This document shows positions 35,501 through 44,827 of a DNA stretch of 64,000 nt, piece by piece. The notes under the pieces were generated by a model. The model did not search any database. It was not told the origin of the DNA and worked only from the letters and a program-made list of their open reading frames with translations. The position numbers and the translations under genes are program-made. Origin of the DNA: Puccinia triticina (taxonomy: Eukaryota > Basidiomycota > Pucciniomycetes > Pucciniales > Pucciniaceae). Where the stretch lies: positions 2,046,001 through 2,110,000 of the forward strand of contig NC_070569.1 of assembly GCF_026914185.1 (NCBI RefSeq). Direction: 5' to 3'. Each line of letters starts with the position of its first letter. Position 1 is the first letter of the stretch.

Positions 35501-37389
35501 GGAGTACTGGGTATATCCATATTCCGCACGAAAAGAGAAAAAAGCTGGATGAGCGTGCTGTGAAAGGTTTGGTCATTGCACATCTTGACTCCAGCAAAGG
35601 ATGGCTGCTCTGGCTTCCTGAACAGAAAAAGTTCGTGTCATCTGCCATGGTACGTTTTCCTCTTGAACTTTCAAATGCCCCTGTCAAGCAACCCTCCGAC
35701 AGTACTCCGGTAGCCGCTGATAAAGAGACGCTGCCACGGGAGCCAAAACTTTCTGTGGATTACGTTATGAACTTACTCCAGCTTGGTGACTTCACCAAGG
35801 AGATTGAATTCACTAACCAGGAGTTGATAGTTGACAAGATCATTGATCTATGCGAGTTCTATGCAATCACAGTGCCAAAGACGTTCAAACAAGCTATGAA
35901 CTCTCCTGAGAAGGAATACTGGTCGAAGGCGATAGCGGTCAAACTCACCAATCTGGAAGAGATGCGGGTCTGGGTTCTCGGCCTAAAGCCAGAGGATAAA
36001 AAAGCATTAGGAGGGCGATGGGTCTTCGCCACAAAACCAGATTCTAATGGCTCGGGGGTCAGGTTCAAAGCCCGGTATGTGGCAAAGGGCTTCACACAGG
36101 TCGAGGGACAGGATTTCAATGCAACTTTCGCGCCGACTGCAACCTTTGTCTCGCTAAGGCTACTCCTGACGGTGGCGGCGGAACACAACTGGCCGGTACA
36201 AAGTTTCGATTTTGTTGCGGCGTACCTCAACTCCAAGATCGATGAAGAAGTATGGGTAAAACCTCCGGAGGGTATGAAGACTCCTCATGGACATGCGCTA
36301 CTTTTAAAGAAGGCCTTGTATGGTACAAGGCAGGCAGCGCGGTGCTGGTGGCTGCATCTAAAAGAAGTTCTTGACCGTTTTGGCTACTCCCCCTCGCAGT
36401 ACGACAACAGTCTTTATGTTCTCCGGCACCCAGACGAAGCAGGTGTTGTATGGCTACACGTTGACGATGGTGTGGTAACCGCGTCGAATATGACCTTGTT
36501 GAAGAAGTTAGAAACTGACCTTAAAGATATTTTAAAAATCAAGTGGTCTGACAGTTTGGACTCAATTGTTGGGCTTAATGTTTCACGTTCTCACAGAGGT
36601 TTTCAGCTTTATCAAAAAGAACTAATAGCAGGGATACTCGGGGAACATTGGGACGGGGTTTCAACAGCAACGACACCTTTGCCAGCCGGTTTCAATGCGA
36701 TCACTGATGAAAATGGGGTCAGCGCCGACTCAGGGCGCTATCTGTCGGTTATCGGTTCTCTGAGTTACCTGGCTGTCGGCACACGCCCAGACATTTGCTT
36801 CGCGGTGAACTATCTGGCACGGTTTGCGGCGAAACCAGGGCTCTTGCACTGGAAAGGCGTGCGAAACCTGATCAACTATCTGGCTGGTAGCAAAAATGTG
36901 CGTCTCTCTCTTTTTCCGTCACGAGATCTTAAGCCTTTGAAGACTTTCGCAGATGCATCGTGGGGAGGAGAGTTCTCTAGGTCCTCGTATGGGGTCTTGA
37001 TCACCTTCCTCAACTGCCCGGTACTTTGGGTCTCGAGGAGGCAAGTCTCCGTGGCATCTTCCACGTGTCATGCAGAGTATATGGCGTTGGGGGTCGCTAC
37101 ACGACAGACTCTCTGGGTTAGGCACCTACTTCGAGACATCTTGCGCAAGGACTACGTAGGTTTTCTTTTTTGCGACAATCAGTCGGCAATCAAGGTGGCT
37201 ACTGATGACGCGTCCAACAAAAGAACGCGCCACACTGACCGCAATTTCTATATCACAAACGAAGCCCTCTTCCAGAAAAAAACAATCCTAGAATGGGTTT
37301 GTACAAAGGATCAACTGGCTGATATTTTTACAAAGGGTATGCCTCAAGATAGCTTTGTATCAATGCGCACAAGAATCATGTCTTCCTGA
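32509..37389 (+). CDS. Element C Gag-Pol polyprotein, 1626 residues
   Basis: A single frame encodes all retroelement functions, with no frameshift between Gag and Pol. In order: Gag (1-385), a zinc knuckle CWQCGGTGHYARNC (389-402), a protease with FDTGASHG (Asp 532), pre-integrase with YYHRTFGH (His 769) and a CPVC pair, integrase with Asp 833, Asp 896 and Glu 932 (DX35E), RT with SFDFVAAY (Asp 1234) and LHVDDG (Asp 1319 and 1320), and RNase H with FADASWGGE (Asp 1482), HAEYMALG (Glu 1523) and FCDNQSAI (Asp 1556). The start at 32509 is chosen because its MSPP aligns with the start MNPP of element D; the frame is open 49 codons further up, but that part is Phe/Pro-rich leader. Every key residue I looked for is present. 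The stop is at 37387-37389. Confidence 0.97.
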   Translation: MSPPRQSTSASATNWQIKDSSHRDRLAEDIAVLQSQLNNQLPSPETTGSTAKGKEKPSFSRVPKPDVQDYKSAPPHMDPRLPVASNLRQAPNADQVFPPRRPDNRITAEDARRLKEMADFEEAEFLLRQSKLVAGSIQSAKSLFRTENLLKADGRNFGDWHRNLAEVGRACLTSATFFFEKCSNSTFEKIGRAVLISSIDQSLVAEMQKFVTCYEMYMALFDKFKTASRAAQMNIWYKFKSFKIDPEGHNAGISSSLKNLLAEWTSVSVTFSADAFLGFIVQAAVMESGAPYSSNFELRVENLVQADKKGTCPTFDAIMNALDVCKEQNRNAAEIASSGQAFASNQPPSALVTSVDQEDLFNVSAFLMDVEEDQWVDALDFYALTASTCWQCGGTGHYARNCPDKSKGDSSKRQFGQPLGTLVGTIYGHLPSGMPVSSGRFPRMNFRRSNAAPSRNQEHARQLADHYRPRYGGDRQNRNRSQQSTSSSNGAEKQSVSAHVVEVNGLPDDLDDLDFHSMALGEDLVSDVAVFDTGASHGFTGSKFLLHDFRTLPKPIGVSVATSGGGSTITGVGSLKFQAPDGRVIVLRQVLYCEHAKATLISMAALRKANALVAYDNATDTFQISRSSGERLFDCAFKPTKNRWCMPYPMIKSNVDLPRSDTGLDFLVSHVSLPLPSPPVPQPFPALVSTLCPPTDQIMPCTSLSPSPLSACDLKKCPEYARNDIAILASNSKVKPEDDIFREPLCQASDYQWKAEALSKDELKLLYYHRTFGHASLRHVRRIIKYQMGNGLPQEIPAGKIHCPVCAISKSTQINPLASTLRKNERLDVMAVDLMGPFQVDSVEGGKYLLTMRDVATGYAFAKVLKAKSEANDHIISTITRLELITGKRLGTLRSDNGGEFANKKLSEFLSSKGIAAEKALPYHHYQNGMIERFNRTIADMGRTLLIDSPLGKQFWSYAFVWAAHVLNRIPNKASGDMTPYEAMFKKKPQYDHFRVFGSTGYIHIPHEKRKKLDERAVKGLVIAHLDSSKGWLLWLPEQKKFVSSAMVRFPLELSNAPVKQPSDSTPVAADKETLPREPKLSVDYVMNLLQLGDFTKEIEFTNQELIVDKIIDLCEFYAITVPKTFKQAMNSPEKEYWSKAIAVKLTNLEEMRVWVLGLKPEDKKALGGRWVFATKPDSNGSGVRFKARYVAKGFTQVEGQDFNATFAPTATFVSLRLLLTVAAEHNWPVQSFDFVAAYLNSKIDEEVWVKPPEGMKTPHGHALLLKKALYGTRQAARCWWLHLKEVLDRFGYSPSQYDNSLYVLRHPDEAGVVWLHVDDGVVTASNMTLLKKLETDLKDILKIKWSDSLDSIVGLNVSRSHRGFQLYQKELIAGILGEHWDGVSTATTPLPAGFNAITDENGVSADSGRYLSVIGSLSYLAVGTRPDICFAVNYLARFAAKPGLLHWKGVRNLINYLAGSKNVRLSLFPSRDLKPLKTFADASWGGEFSRSSYGVLITFLNCPVLWVSRRQVSVASSTCHAEYMALGVATRQTLWVRHLLRDILRKDYVGFLFCDNQSAIKVATDDASNKRTRHTDRNFYITNEALFQKKTILEWVCTKDQLADIFTKGMPQDSFVSMRTRIMSS

Positions 37390-37521
37390 GTCTCCCGGCG
37401 GTTTCTGTTTCAGTTTTGTTTTCTCTTTCCTCTCCTCAATTTTTTATTATGTTTTTTTTCTCCTTTCTTTGTTTCTTCCTATTATTGTACTTAGTGTTTA
37501 GGGTGATGCCGCGTCTACGGC

Positions 37522-37532
37522 GAGAGGGGGGG
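37522..37532 (+). other. Polypurine tract of element C
   Basis: GAGAGGGGGGG sits directly before the 3' LTR start TGTTGTAG. It primes plus-strand DNA synthesis. Confidence 0.85.
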
Positions 37533-37675
37533 TGTTGTAGCCTGAGGGGCTACGCATCCCGAGACTCGCCGCAGTCGCGGTATCAGCTTCACCTCGGACT
37601 CTGGTCCGAGGTGTTTGGTTCTGTTGATCATCAATACCATCATTTATTGTGCACGAGACCTCCTGTGCCACAATA
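37533..37675 (+). repeat. 3' LTR of element C
   Basis: 143 bp, identical to 31604-31746 on base-by-base reading. Followed by the duplicated GAAAC and the continuing satellite unit. Confidence 0.97.
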
Positions 37676-38823
37676 GAAACCACCAAAGTAGTGATATTTG
37701 GAAAATGATCAGACTGTAGCTGCTATATTTGGGGGTTTTGTGGTCAGTAAAGGTACATAATGAAACTTTGGGGGCTGGCAAACATTTTGGTAACCATATG
37801 GAAGGAGAATTCCCACGAGAGGATGAGATTTAGAGGCAGAAACACCAAGAAACTGCCAACTTAGTGATATTTGGGAACTGATCGGACTGTAGCTGCTACA
37901 TTTGGGGGTTTTGTGGTCATTAAAGGTGCATAGTAAACTTTGTGGGCTTGGAAACATTTTGGTAACCATATTGCAGAAGAATTCCCATGCTGGGATGAGA
38001 TATAGTGGCAGAAACACCAAGAAACTGCCAAAGTAGTGATATTTGGCAGCTGATCATCTTGGAGCCGCTGCATAATGGATGTGACCCCAAATACAATATT
38101 TCTGGCTTTTATATGCAGAAAAATGTTCCAATGAAATACCATGTGAAAACATTCCTCATTAATCTGTGGTTGATAACAAAAGTAGAACAAAAAAAGAACC
38201 TCACAAAAGTATGCTAAACCATGGTAAACTAATTTCAACAAGGTCTTCTATGCATGTAGCACTTCAAGTATCATATGCAATATCTTCAGGAAGTTCAACT
38301 AACCAAATTAACAATGCATGCTGGATGGTATCATGAGAGAGATCAGGGGTCAATGTTGTTCCTTTTTTGAAAAAAAGTAGATTTGGAGACTTCTGATAAC
38401 ATCAATTGTTGAAGTAAAAAAAAAAAGAAAAAAAAAAAACTGAGAACCCTCAGACACCCTGGATTAATCATAAAACTTGCAATGTCTTTTTTCAGGCAGA
38501 ATTGAATGGTGTATGTAAAAACTTATGAATGTTATCAGGCAAAAAAAGAGGAAAGATTCCTGTGGCTTCAAGCTAACACAGGGGGAAGTAGGGATATTAT
38601 AGTAGAGTATTAAGGAGACATGGAACACAGACAAGGGTATCAAGAGGAATAGTAAAAAAAAATGATCAATATACACTATATTGATCAATATAAATTAATC
38701 AATATACACCATATTGATCAATATAAATTGGTCAATATACACTACATTGCTCAATATAAATTGATCAATAGACACTATATTGATCAATATACAACATGAC
38801 ACATTCATCCATGTTGGTAATGC
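37676..38823. repeat. FB1 right arm, outer part
   Basis: Satellite units continue to about 38050. The unique arm segment follows (inverted copy of 28943-29520), then an array of TTGATCAATATA palindromes at about 38663-38798 that is longer than its left counterpart. It ends with the inverted terminus at 38811-38823. Confidence 0.85.
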
Positions 38824-38830
38824 AGAAAGT

Positions 38831-38975
38831 TGTTGTAGCCCAAGGGGCTACGCACTCTGAGACTTGCCGCAGTCGTGGTATCCACCTCACCCCAGACCTG
38901 AGTCCGGGCTGTGGGTGGGAGTGAATTGAACATTATTACCATCTCCAACATGTGTGCCCCTCTCAGGTCACTTCA
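38831..38975 (+). repeat. 5' LTR of element D
   Basis: 145 bp, begins TGTTGTAGCC like element C and ends CACTTCA. The strong hairpin of the C LTR is degraded here (CACCCCAGACC against GTCCGGGCTGTG). Confidence 0.85.
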
Positions 38976-39681
38976 GGTTATGAGCCCCTGACGCTCTTAA
39001 TACTATCTACTAAACCTAGTTTATCAACCTCTCTATGCTTCCTTGTTACCCTTGCCAACTGTCAACCCTAACCAGCTTGTCTATCCAACTTACTAATCAT
39101 CTGCTGGAAGGTTGGCCCTTCTCTTGTCTCCACTTGGCTCAAACTTTCATTGGTTTGATAATCCGGATTTTCCACAACCTTCCGGCCAAACTTTCTCTTC
39201 TAGTTGTGCGGGTTGGGACTTGACCATTGCTGACAACTAGAGAGATTAGCCATCTACTTGAAAACGGGACTGTGGCTCAGTCCCGCTCGTTGAAGGCAAT
39301 AACAAAGTTTCAATCTTTTTGTCTGTAGAAACTCAAGGGCACGCTCTTGATCTTCAACCTTCGGATCAACCATTGGTTTCTCCTTATATCCCCAACATCT
39401 CTCTCTATTCTCCTCCACGTCCCTTAGTTTGTTTATCCTCTCCAATCTGAATATAATTTTCCCTACTCTACACTACTACGTCTTTTGAATACTCCACATC
39501 AATATGAGCTTTTCTCCTCCATCTCTCTCTAAGCAACTGCCAAATCTTTTTTCACGTTTTTCCTTTTTTTCCCCTGCTCCTTCCTCTTCCTGATTTCTCC
39601 TCTGCCCACTCCACTTATCGTTCTCGACACTCCCCATTCCAACACTCCATTCCCTATCTCCGTCCTTCCCGCCCCCACATA

Positions 39682-42353
39682 ATGAACCCCCCAATGAAAC
39701 AAGCCTCTACCTCAAAATCTATTGGGACAGCAAACTGGGCGATTGGCAACGCCTCCTATCACAACAGGCTTGCTGAAGATATAGCCATGCTCCAAGATGG
39801 CTTCGAAAAACTACCTCTGAGTCCAGAAATCACGAATGCTGGACAACAGAAGGACAAAGGCCCAGCGCAACGCAAACGTGACTCTGGGCTAGTTGATAGT
39901 CGTGGTCTTCCACCACATTTTGATCCCCGCCTTCCTTTCACTCGAAGTGTTGTCCCGACACCACAACAGGCGGCGCCACCAAGACAAGCAGATCCCAGTC
40001 CTCAAGTACTTTGCAATGCTCAACTAGCAAAGGAAGTCCGTGATTTTGAAGAAGCGGAATTCCATCTCAGGCAAAGTAAGCTTGTCGGCAGTACAATCAG
40101 TTTGGCGAACTCTCAATTCCGGGCTGCCAACATCCTCAAGCCCAATGGATTGAACTTTGGCAATTGGTACCAGAACCTAGCCAAGGTGTCCAGAGTCCAT
40201 TTGAAAGCAGCGCGGTTTTTCTTCAAAGAGTGCGACAATTCAACCTATGAGAAGATCAGTCGGGCTGTCATGATTGCGAGTGTTGACCACTCCCTTGTTG
40301 CGGAACTCCAGACGTATCAAACCTGCCACGAGATGTACAACACACTGGTCACCAAGTTCAAAACACCCTTGAGAGCGGCGCAAATGAACATCTTCAACAA
40401 ATTCCGGGCTTTCAAGGTTGATCCGGAAGGACACATTGCTGGCATTGCCTTGACTCTCCGCAATCTACATACGGAGTGGACATTGATCAACGTCACTTTT
40501 GGGATCAATTCTTTCCTCGGTTTTGTCCTGCAATCTGCGGTGATGGACTCATCGGCGGAGTACAAGAAGGCATTTGAGTTGCGAGTCAAACAGCTGGTTC
40601 AGAACGACAAGAAAGGTTGGTGTCCGACTTTTGATTTGATCATGACGGCTCTTGACATCTGCAAGGATCAACACAAGCATGCTGTTGAGTTTGCCGGTAT
40701 GGCTAGCACAGCATTCACTTCTCCGCATCCCCCGGCGTCACTCATGGCCTCCACCCAGCTAGACAATCATTTTGATGTGTTGGCTTTTCTCGCGGACATT
40801 GATGAAAGAGAGTGGGTTGATGCCCTTGACTTCTACGCGCTGACAGCTCACAAGTGCTGGCAGTACGGTGGTGAAGGTCACTATGCAAAGAATTGCTCCA
40901 ACAGATCAAGATCCAACCAGAACAGCGGACATTGCCAGCCTCTCGGAACCATTGTAGGCACCATCTATGGTTATCTACCAAGTGGCCGCCCGCTCGACTT
41001 GCAACGCTTCCCACGGACAAACTTCAAGCAAAGCTCAGCCCCGCCATCACAGAACCAGCAACATTCCAGGAGTCTGGCGGACCACTACCGCCCAAGGTAC
41101 TTGCAGGCCTACAAGCCAGCCAACAGAGCTGCTCAACAGCAGGCTCCGGCGTCCTCTGCGGCCTCTCAGGGCGGAGTGTTGGCTCATGTCGTGGAAGTGA
41201 ACGCACTTCCCAATGACCCGGACAGTCTGGACTTCCACTCCATGGCATTGGGTGAAGATCTTGTGAGTGAAGTTGCGATTTTTGACACAGGAGCCTCCCA
41301 CGGTTTCAAAGGTTCTAAATTCCTACTCCACAATTTTTGTTTTCTTCCTAAACCCATTGGTGTGTCTGTAGCTACAAGCGGAGCCAGCTCAGCAATCACT
41401 GGGGTGGGTACCCTGAAATTTGAAGCCCCGGATGGCCGGGTGACAGCCCTCAGAAAAGTTCTGTTTTGTGAGCACGCTAAGACCACTTTGATATCAATGG
41501 CAGCGCTTCGGAAAGCTAAAGCTCTTGTGCATTATGATAATGCTACAGATACTTTTTGAGTATCACGCGCAACAGGGGAACTGCTATTTAATGCCCATTT
41601 GAACACCAAAAGAACTGTTGGTGCATGCCGTTTCCAATGATCAAGGCAGATGCCCAGGACGTACCAATCTCATGCGAGGCGCTCCTGTCCCGTGTTTCAA
41701 ACTCTATTCCTTTAACCAAGTCTGCTTCTTTTCCTGTTTCCAATTTCTCCGTTTCACACATCCGCGATAAACTTCCCAATTCTTTTCCTCCTGCCGCTTC
41801 TGCTGCTCCTAGTGCTTTTTCTCAACCAACTAACTGCTGCAATAAGATCTCTATGTTTGCCTCTAAAGCTATTGCAGCGATGGACACGGAAGTATAACGT
41901 GAGCCAGTGGGAGGAGCATCCCATGTTTGGAAACCAGAGTCACTGACCAAAGATGAGATGACGCTCTTATATTATCATCAAGCTTTTGGTCATGCCAGTT
42001 TAAGACACATCAGAGAAATAATTAAGCTGGAACTTGGAAATGGACTCGCAACTGACATCCCTCAAGGAAAAATCCACTGCCCCGTGTGTGCAATCAGCAA
42101 GAGTAGGCAAATTAACCCATTAGCTTCTACCCTTAGGAAAGTCAAGAAATTGGATGTCATTGTGGTGGATCTCATTGGCCCTTTCCAAGTGGACTTGGTG
42201 GAAGGAGGCAAGTTCCTGCTCACGATAAGGAACGTGGCGACTGGGTTTGCTTTTGTCAAGGTCCTGAAGAAGAAGTTGGAAGCCAATTAACGTATAATCA
42301 ACGTGATAACCCGCCTGGAAACAGTGACCAGAAAGCGCCTGGGAGCCCTCCGG
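39682..42353 (+). pseudogene. Element D gag-pol, interrupted and truncated
   Basis: The first frame (39682-41559, 625 residues) covers Gag, the knuckle and the protease (IFDTGASHGF). It stops at a TGA at 41557-41559, where element C has a glutamine. A one-base shift near 41610 and a TAA near 41895 follow. The pre-integrase (YYHQAFGHASLRH and CPVCAISKS) is at 41907-42120 and the integrase start at 42120-42290 (VVDLIGPF, first Asp), followed by a TAA and the truncation. The zinc knuckle reads CWQYGGEGHYAKNC, with Tyr in place of the second zinc Cys. The order and spacing match element C closely. Confidence 0.92.
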
Positions 42354-43340
42354 TGTAAGACTCAAAAGTGGTAATGAAACCCTTTTGCTGAATGGTGAAG
42401 GGTATGATGGAGTTGCAAGCTCTGCCCTTCTGTTATCAGTCAACAAGACCCACCAAGCTCAGCTTGGCAAGTTTTATTAAGTGATAGGTCTGGTCTGTTC
42501 CAGATGAAATCTGTTTGACTGGCAATGTGTAAGTGTTTTAATTACTTTGTTATAAGGGTTGAGTTATTGTTATAAGGGTTGATTATTTTCATAAGGGTTT
42601 TAGGATTTGAGTGTGCATGAGTGTTGGGTGACTTGTGAGTTCTGGGTGAGAAACTGGGGAGCAGGCCACTGGGGGTGGAGAGAGCTCCTTTTATAGACAA
42701 AAGTGGAGCCCCAAAGGGGCTTGTGGGTTACGGTTTCAGCTAATCTAGACAACAGGGTGAGGGATTCTAGCTGGTGGGAGTAGATACAAATGATGTCATA
42801 ACCCCTCAGGGGCGCATGAATGGTGTCAGAATATACAACAGAACATTCTAAACATGCCAGGGGTGCATACATGATGTCAGAATATACAAAAAAACATTCT
42901 AATGCATGAATAAGGTGACAGTAGACTGCATGAGCTGTCATACAGGGGGAATTAGTGTATACACAAAGTCTGAGGCTGCAGAAACAGTGTAAATGATGTC
43001 ATACTATGTATATGAAGGAGTGTATGTAGTTAATATGTAATGAGTGTAGCCTGACAGGGAGATGTATGTTTGTATCCTGTGATGTGTATAAGTGTACTAC
43101 TTTGAAACTTGGGTTGAGGCAGCTGACAGCTGGGTTACTGGGGCTGGCCGTGTGATAGGTGTCCATGAGGGGTAACTTCCACACTAGAGGGGGTCCAGGG
43201 GAACTTCCAGTAGTGAATAGGGGTTAAATTGGCCTTAGAATGAATTTCTGGGGTCCATTTGATGGTATCTTGATGCCTAGTATGAGTAATTATGTGGCAT
43301 AGAAAAAACTTTTTATTTTTCCACTTTTCTGTCTACCACA
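42354..43340 (-). repeat. LTR (element E), minus orientation, inserted in element D
   Basis: About 987 bp, from TGTAAGACTC to GTCTACCACA. In its own orientation it starts TGTGGTAGAC directly after a polypurine tract (minus strand GTTGGGGGAGGA, 43341-43352). This marks it as the 3' LTR of a minus-strand element, probably gypsy-type. It contains CTCCTTTTATA (42685-42695), which is a TATAAAAGGAG box on the minus strand. The left edge abuts the broken integrase of D. Confidence 0.75.
42685..42695 (-). promoter_or_regulatory. TATA-like box in the LTR of element E
   Basis: The minus strand reads TATAAAAGGAG near the middle of the LTR, a plausible LTR promoter. Similar sites with similar flanks lie at 24386 and 27073 and suggest related LTR debris there. 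Confidence 0.5.
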
Positions 43341-43790
43341 TCCTCCCCCAACTTATTGTCTGTCCCCAGACAATTTTGACATGAAAAGTGCTTTCTGTCA
43401 ATTTTTGAACCTGTGACATGATGAATTTACGTGGTGGTTTGCAGGATCCTTGGAGAATTGGCCATTTTGACGTCTTCTGGGCCACGTGGCTTGAGAGGCT
43501 GCGCAGGGTGAAAAATTGGCCAAATTTTGATTTTTATCAACTTTGGGGTTTTTCTTAACAAGAAATTTTTGTTGGTTCTGGCAGTCAAAGTGCTGCGCGC
43601 AGTCCGCAGTCCGCAGTTGCGCAGTTGCGCAGTGGTGCTGCTTGTGCTGTGGTGGCAGCCGCAGCTGTTGCTCTAGCGCCTTAGGGTGCGCGCTATTGAA
43701 GCTGCGGGCCTTGGGTGTTGAGTAGTGATCGGGGACTTGCACCCGCCTCCAATAATTGGTTGGTCAGGCTTGGGGGCCCGGGTACTTAGT
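43341..43790 (-). other. 3' internal end of element E
   Basis: Sequence next to the polypurine tract, with no complete domain. Minus-strand frames are Gln/Pro-rich or short. It appears to be the untranslated or accessory 3' end of a gypsy-type element whose pol is not here. Similarity ends at about 43.79 kb. Confidence 0.5.
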
Positions 43791-43853
43791 GCTGATTGTA
43801 CCCGCCCAAAGTTATTAGAGTCCCCCAGGGGTTCATCCAATGTGCCGCAGTTG

Positions 43854-43883
43854 TCTTGTTGGATTACGCGTAATCCAACAAGA
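43854..43883. other. Perfect 30-bp palindrome
   Basis: TCTTGTTGGATTACG is followed at once by its exact complement, centred between 43868 and 43869, with no loop. It lies in a stretch without genes. Two weaker hairpins of TACCCC/GGGGTA type follow at about 43936-43996. Confidence 0.9.
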
Positions 43884-44827
43884 GGACTGTGGTGCTGCGA
43901 ACGTCCAACCCCGCGTTTGGGTCTCAAGAGTTTACTCCCTACCCCGTCAGGGGGGGGTATGTGTATGTATATTGACCTTACCCCATAGGGGGTATTGATA
44001 TATCCTTACATCTCGTCCTCTGCCAGCAACCAACCCTTTGACATTGCCGATCTTCCAACCTCTTTGACTACGTCACCGGCGCTCAATGAGGGCTTTGATT
44101 CTTGAGTCAACTCGTTTGAGCCTTGGACCGTCTTTGTCCTTTTGGGTGGGTGGTTTCTCTTTCCTTATTCTGACCGTTCTTCTTGGTTTCCGTCAAGAAG
44201 AAGGAAAGAAAACAAAAGCTTCATTTGTATATCCAAATTCTGACAGCTGACATTCAGATCTTATTTGACAGCCTTCCTTGTACCACCGCTGCGGGCAGCT
44301 TCGCACACTAGACCCGGTAGTCCATACACCCTGGTGAGTACAAGGCGTCTCTTCTCTCCTCTGACTGGTGCTAACACGGTGAAACTGACAACTGTTTCTT
44401 ATTTTTCTCTCCTCTTGTTAACTCTCCGTGGGCCCGTGTGCGCGTGTTCGATGCCGAGTCCAGCTGTGGGCCCCATTTCTCGGCTTTGGCTCTATCTGGC
44501 TTTGTGACGGTTGGCATTGAACGACACTGTTGACTTTAAATGGTTATTAGACCAGTTCTGTTGGCAGGTCCGGGCCTTGCTCAGAGGGTAGTACATATAA
44601 GCCGGTGAGTGCCCACTGCCCCCCCCCCCCCCTGATCGAGTAAAAAAGCGCTCCCCCTCTTCTGCCTTCAACCACATCCTCACTCTCACTCGTCCAGTAC
44701 ACTTATTTTTGCTTCCCCCCTTTCTTTTTGACTTGTTTCAAGGCTTGCTTTACTTAGACCACAAAAGACTATGCCCCGTTGTGCTCATTATTGAACCTAC
44801 TTCTCCCCATCTCCTTATCCTTTACAG
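43884..44827 (+). other. Possible 5' exons and promoter of the following gene
   Basis: No single frame is convincing. Donor-like sites (GTGAGT after CCATACACCCTG near 44334, and after AAGCCG near 44604) and CTAAC near 44372 suggest spliced 5' exons. A run of C near 44618-44631 and TC-rich tracts fill the rest. The exon structure cannot be fixed from sequence alone. Confidence 0.3.

Larger units (their letters stand above)
31604..37675 (+). mobile_element. Copia element C, apparently intact and very young
   Basis: Two LTRs of 143 bp (31604-31746 and 37533-37675), identical by eye, flank one long gag-pol frame. The target duplication GAAAC is perfect (31599-31603 and 37676-37680). A primer site follows the 5' LTR and a polypurine tract (GAGAGGGGGGG) precedes the 3' LTR. 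The LTRs run TGTTGT to CAATA and so lack the usual CA end. Full length is 6072 bp. Identical LTRs and an unbroken frame point to recent insertion and possible present activity. It sits inside a satellite unit of FB1. Confidence 0.97.
28864..38823. mobile_element. Foldback-like element FB1 with satellite arms
   Basis: The ends are inverted copies: TACCAACATGGATGAAT at 28868 and its complement ending at 38819, with similarity extending a few bases further out. Each arm has the same order inward: ATTGATCAAT palindromes, a unique ~600-bp segment (28943-29520 and 38050-38660), then a ~170-bp satellite. The left arm satellite is in one orientation (about 29520-30480, about six units). The right arm (about 30590-31603 plus 37676-38050, about eight units) is in the other. 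A ~110-bp unique centre lies near 30485-30590. Without element C the element is about 3.9 kb. It has no coding capacity. The overall layout resembles Drosophila foldback elements. The target duplication is unclear. Confidence 0.75.
38831..42353 (+). mobile_element. Copia element D, relative of C, 3' truncated
   Basis: The 5' LTR (38831-38975, 145 bp) resembles that of C. The identical 24-base primer site follows at 38976. Gag-protease-integrase follows, then the element is cut at 42353, inside the integrase core, by an LTR in the opposite orientation. RT, RNase H and the 3' LTR are missing from this window. D starts only eight bases right of FB1. Confidence 0.92.

Noticed and set aside
28864..38823. 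Single large inverted transposon that includes element C as its gene
   Set aside because: Element C has its own LTRs and an exact GAAAC duplication inside a satellite unit, so it is a later, independent insertion.
43398..43742. A 114-codon minus-strand frame next to LTR E
   Set aside because: Gln/Ala/His-rich and without a domain. It is more likely untranslated retroelement sequence.
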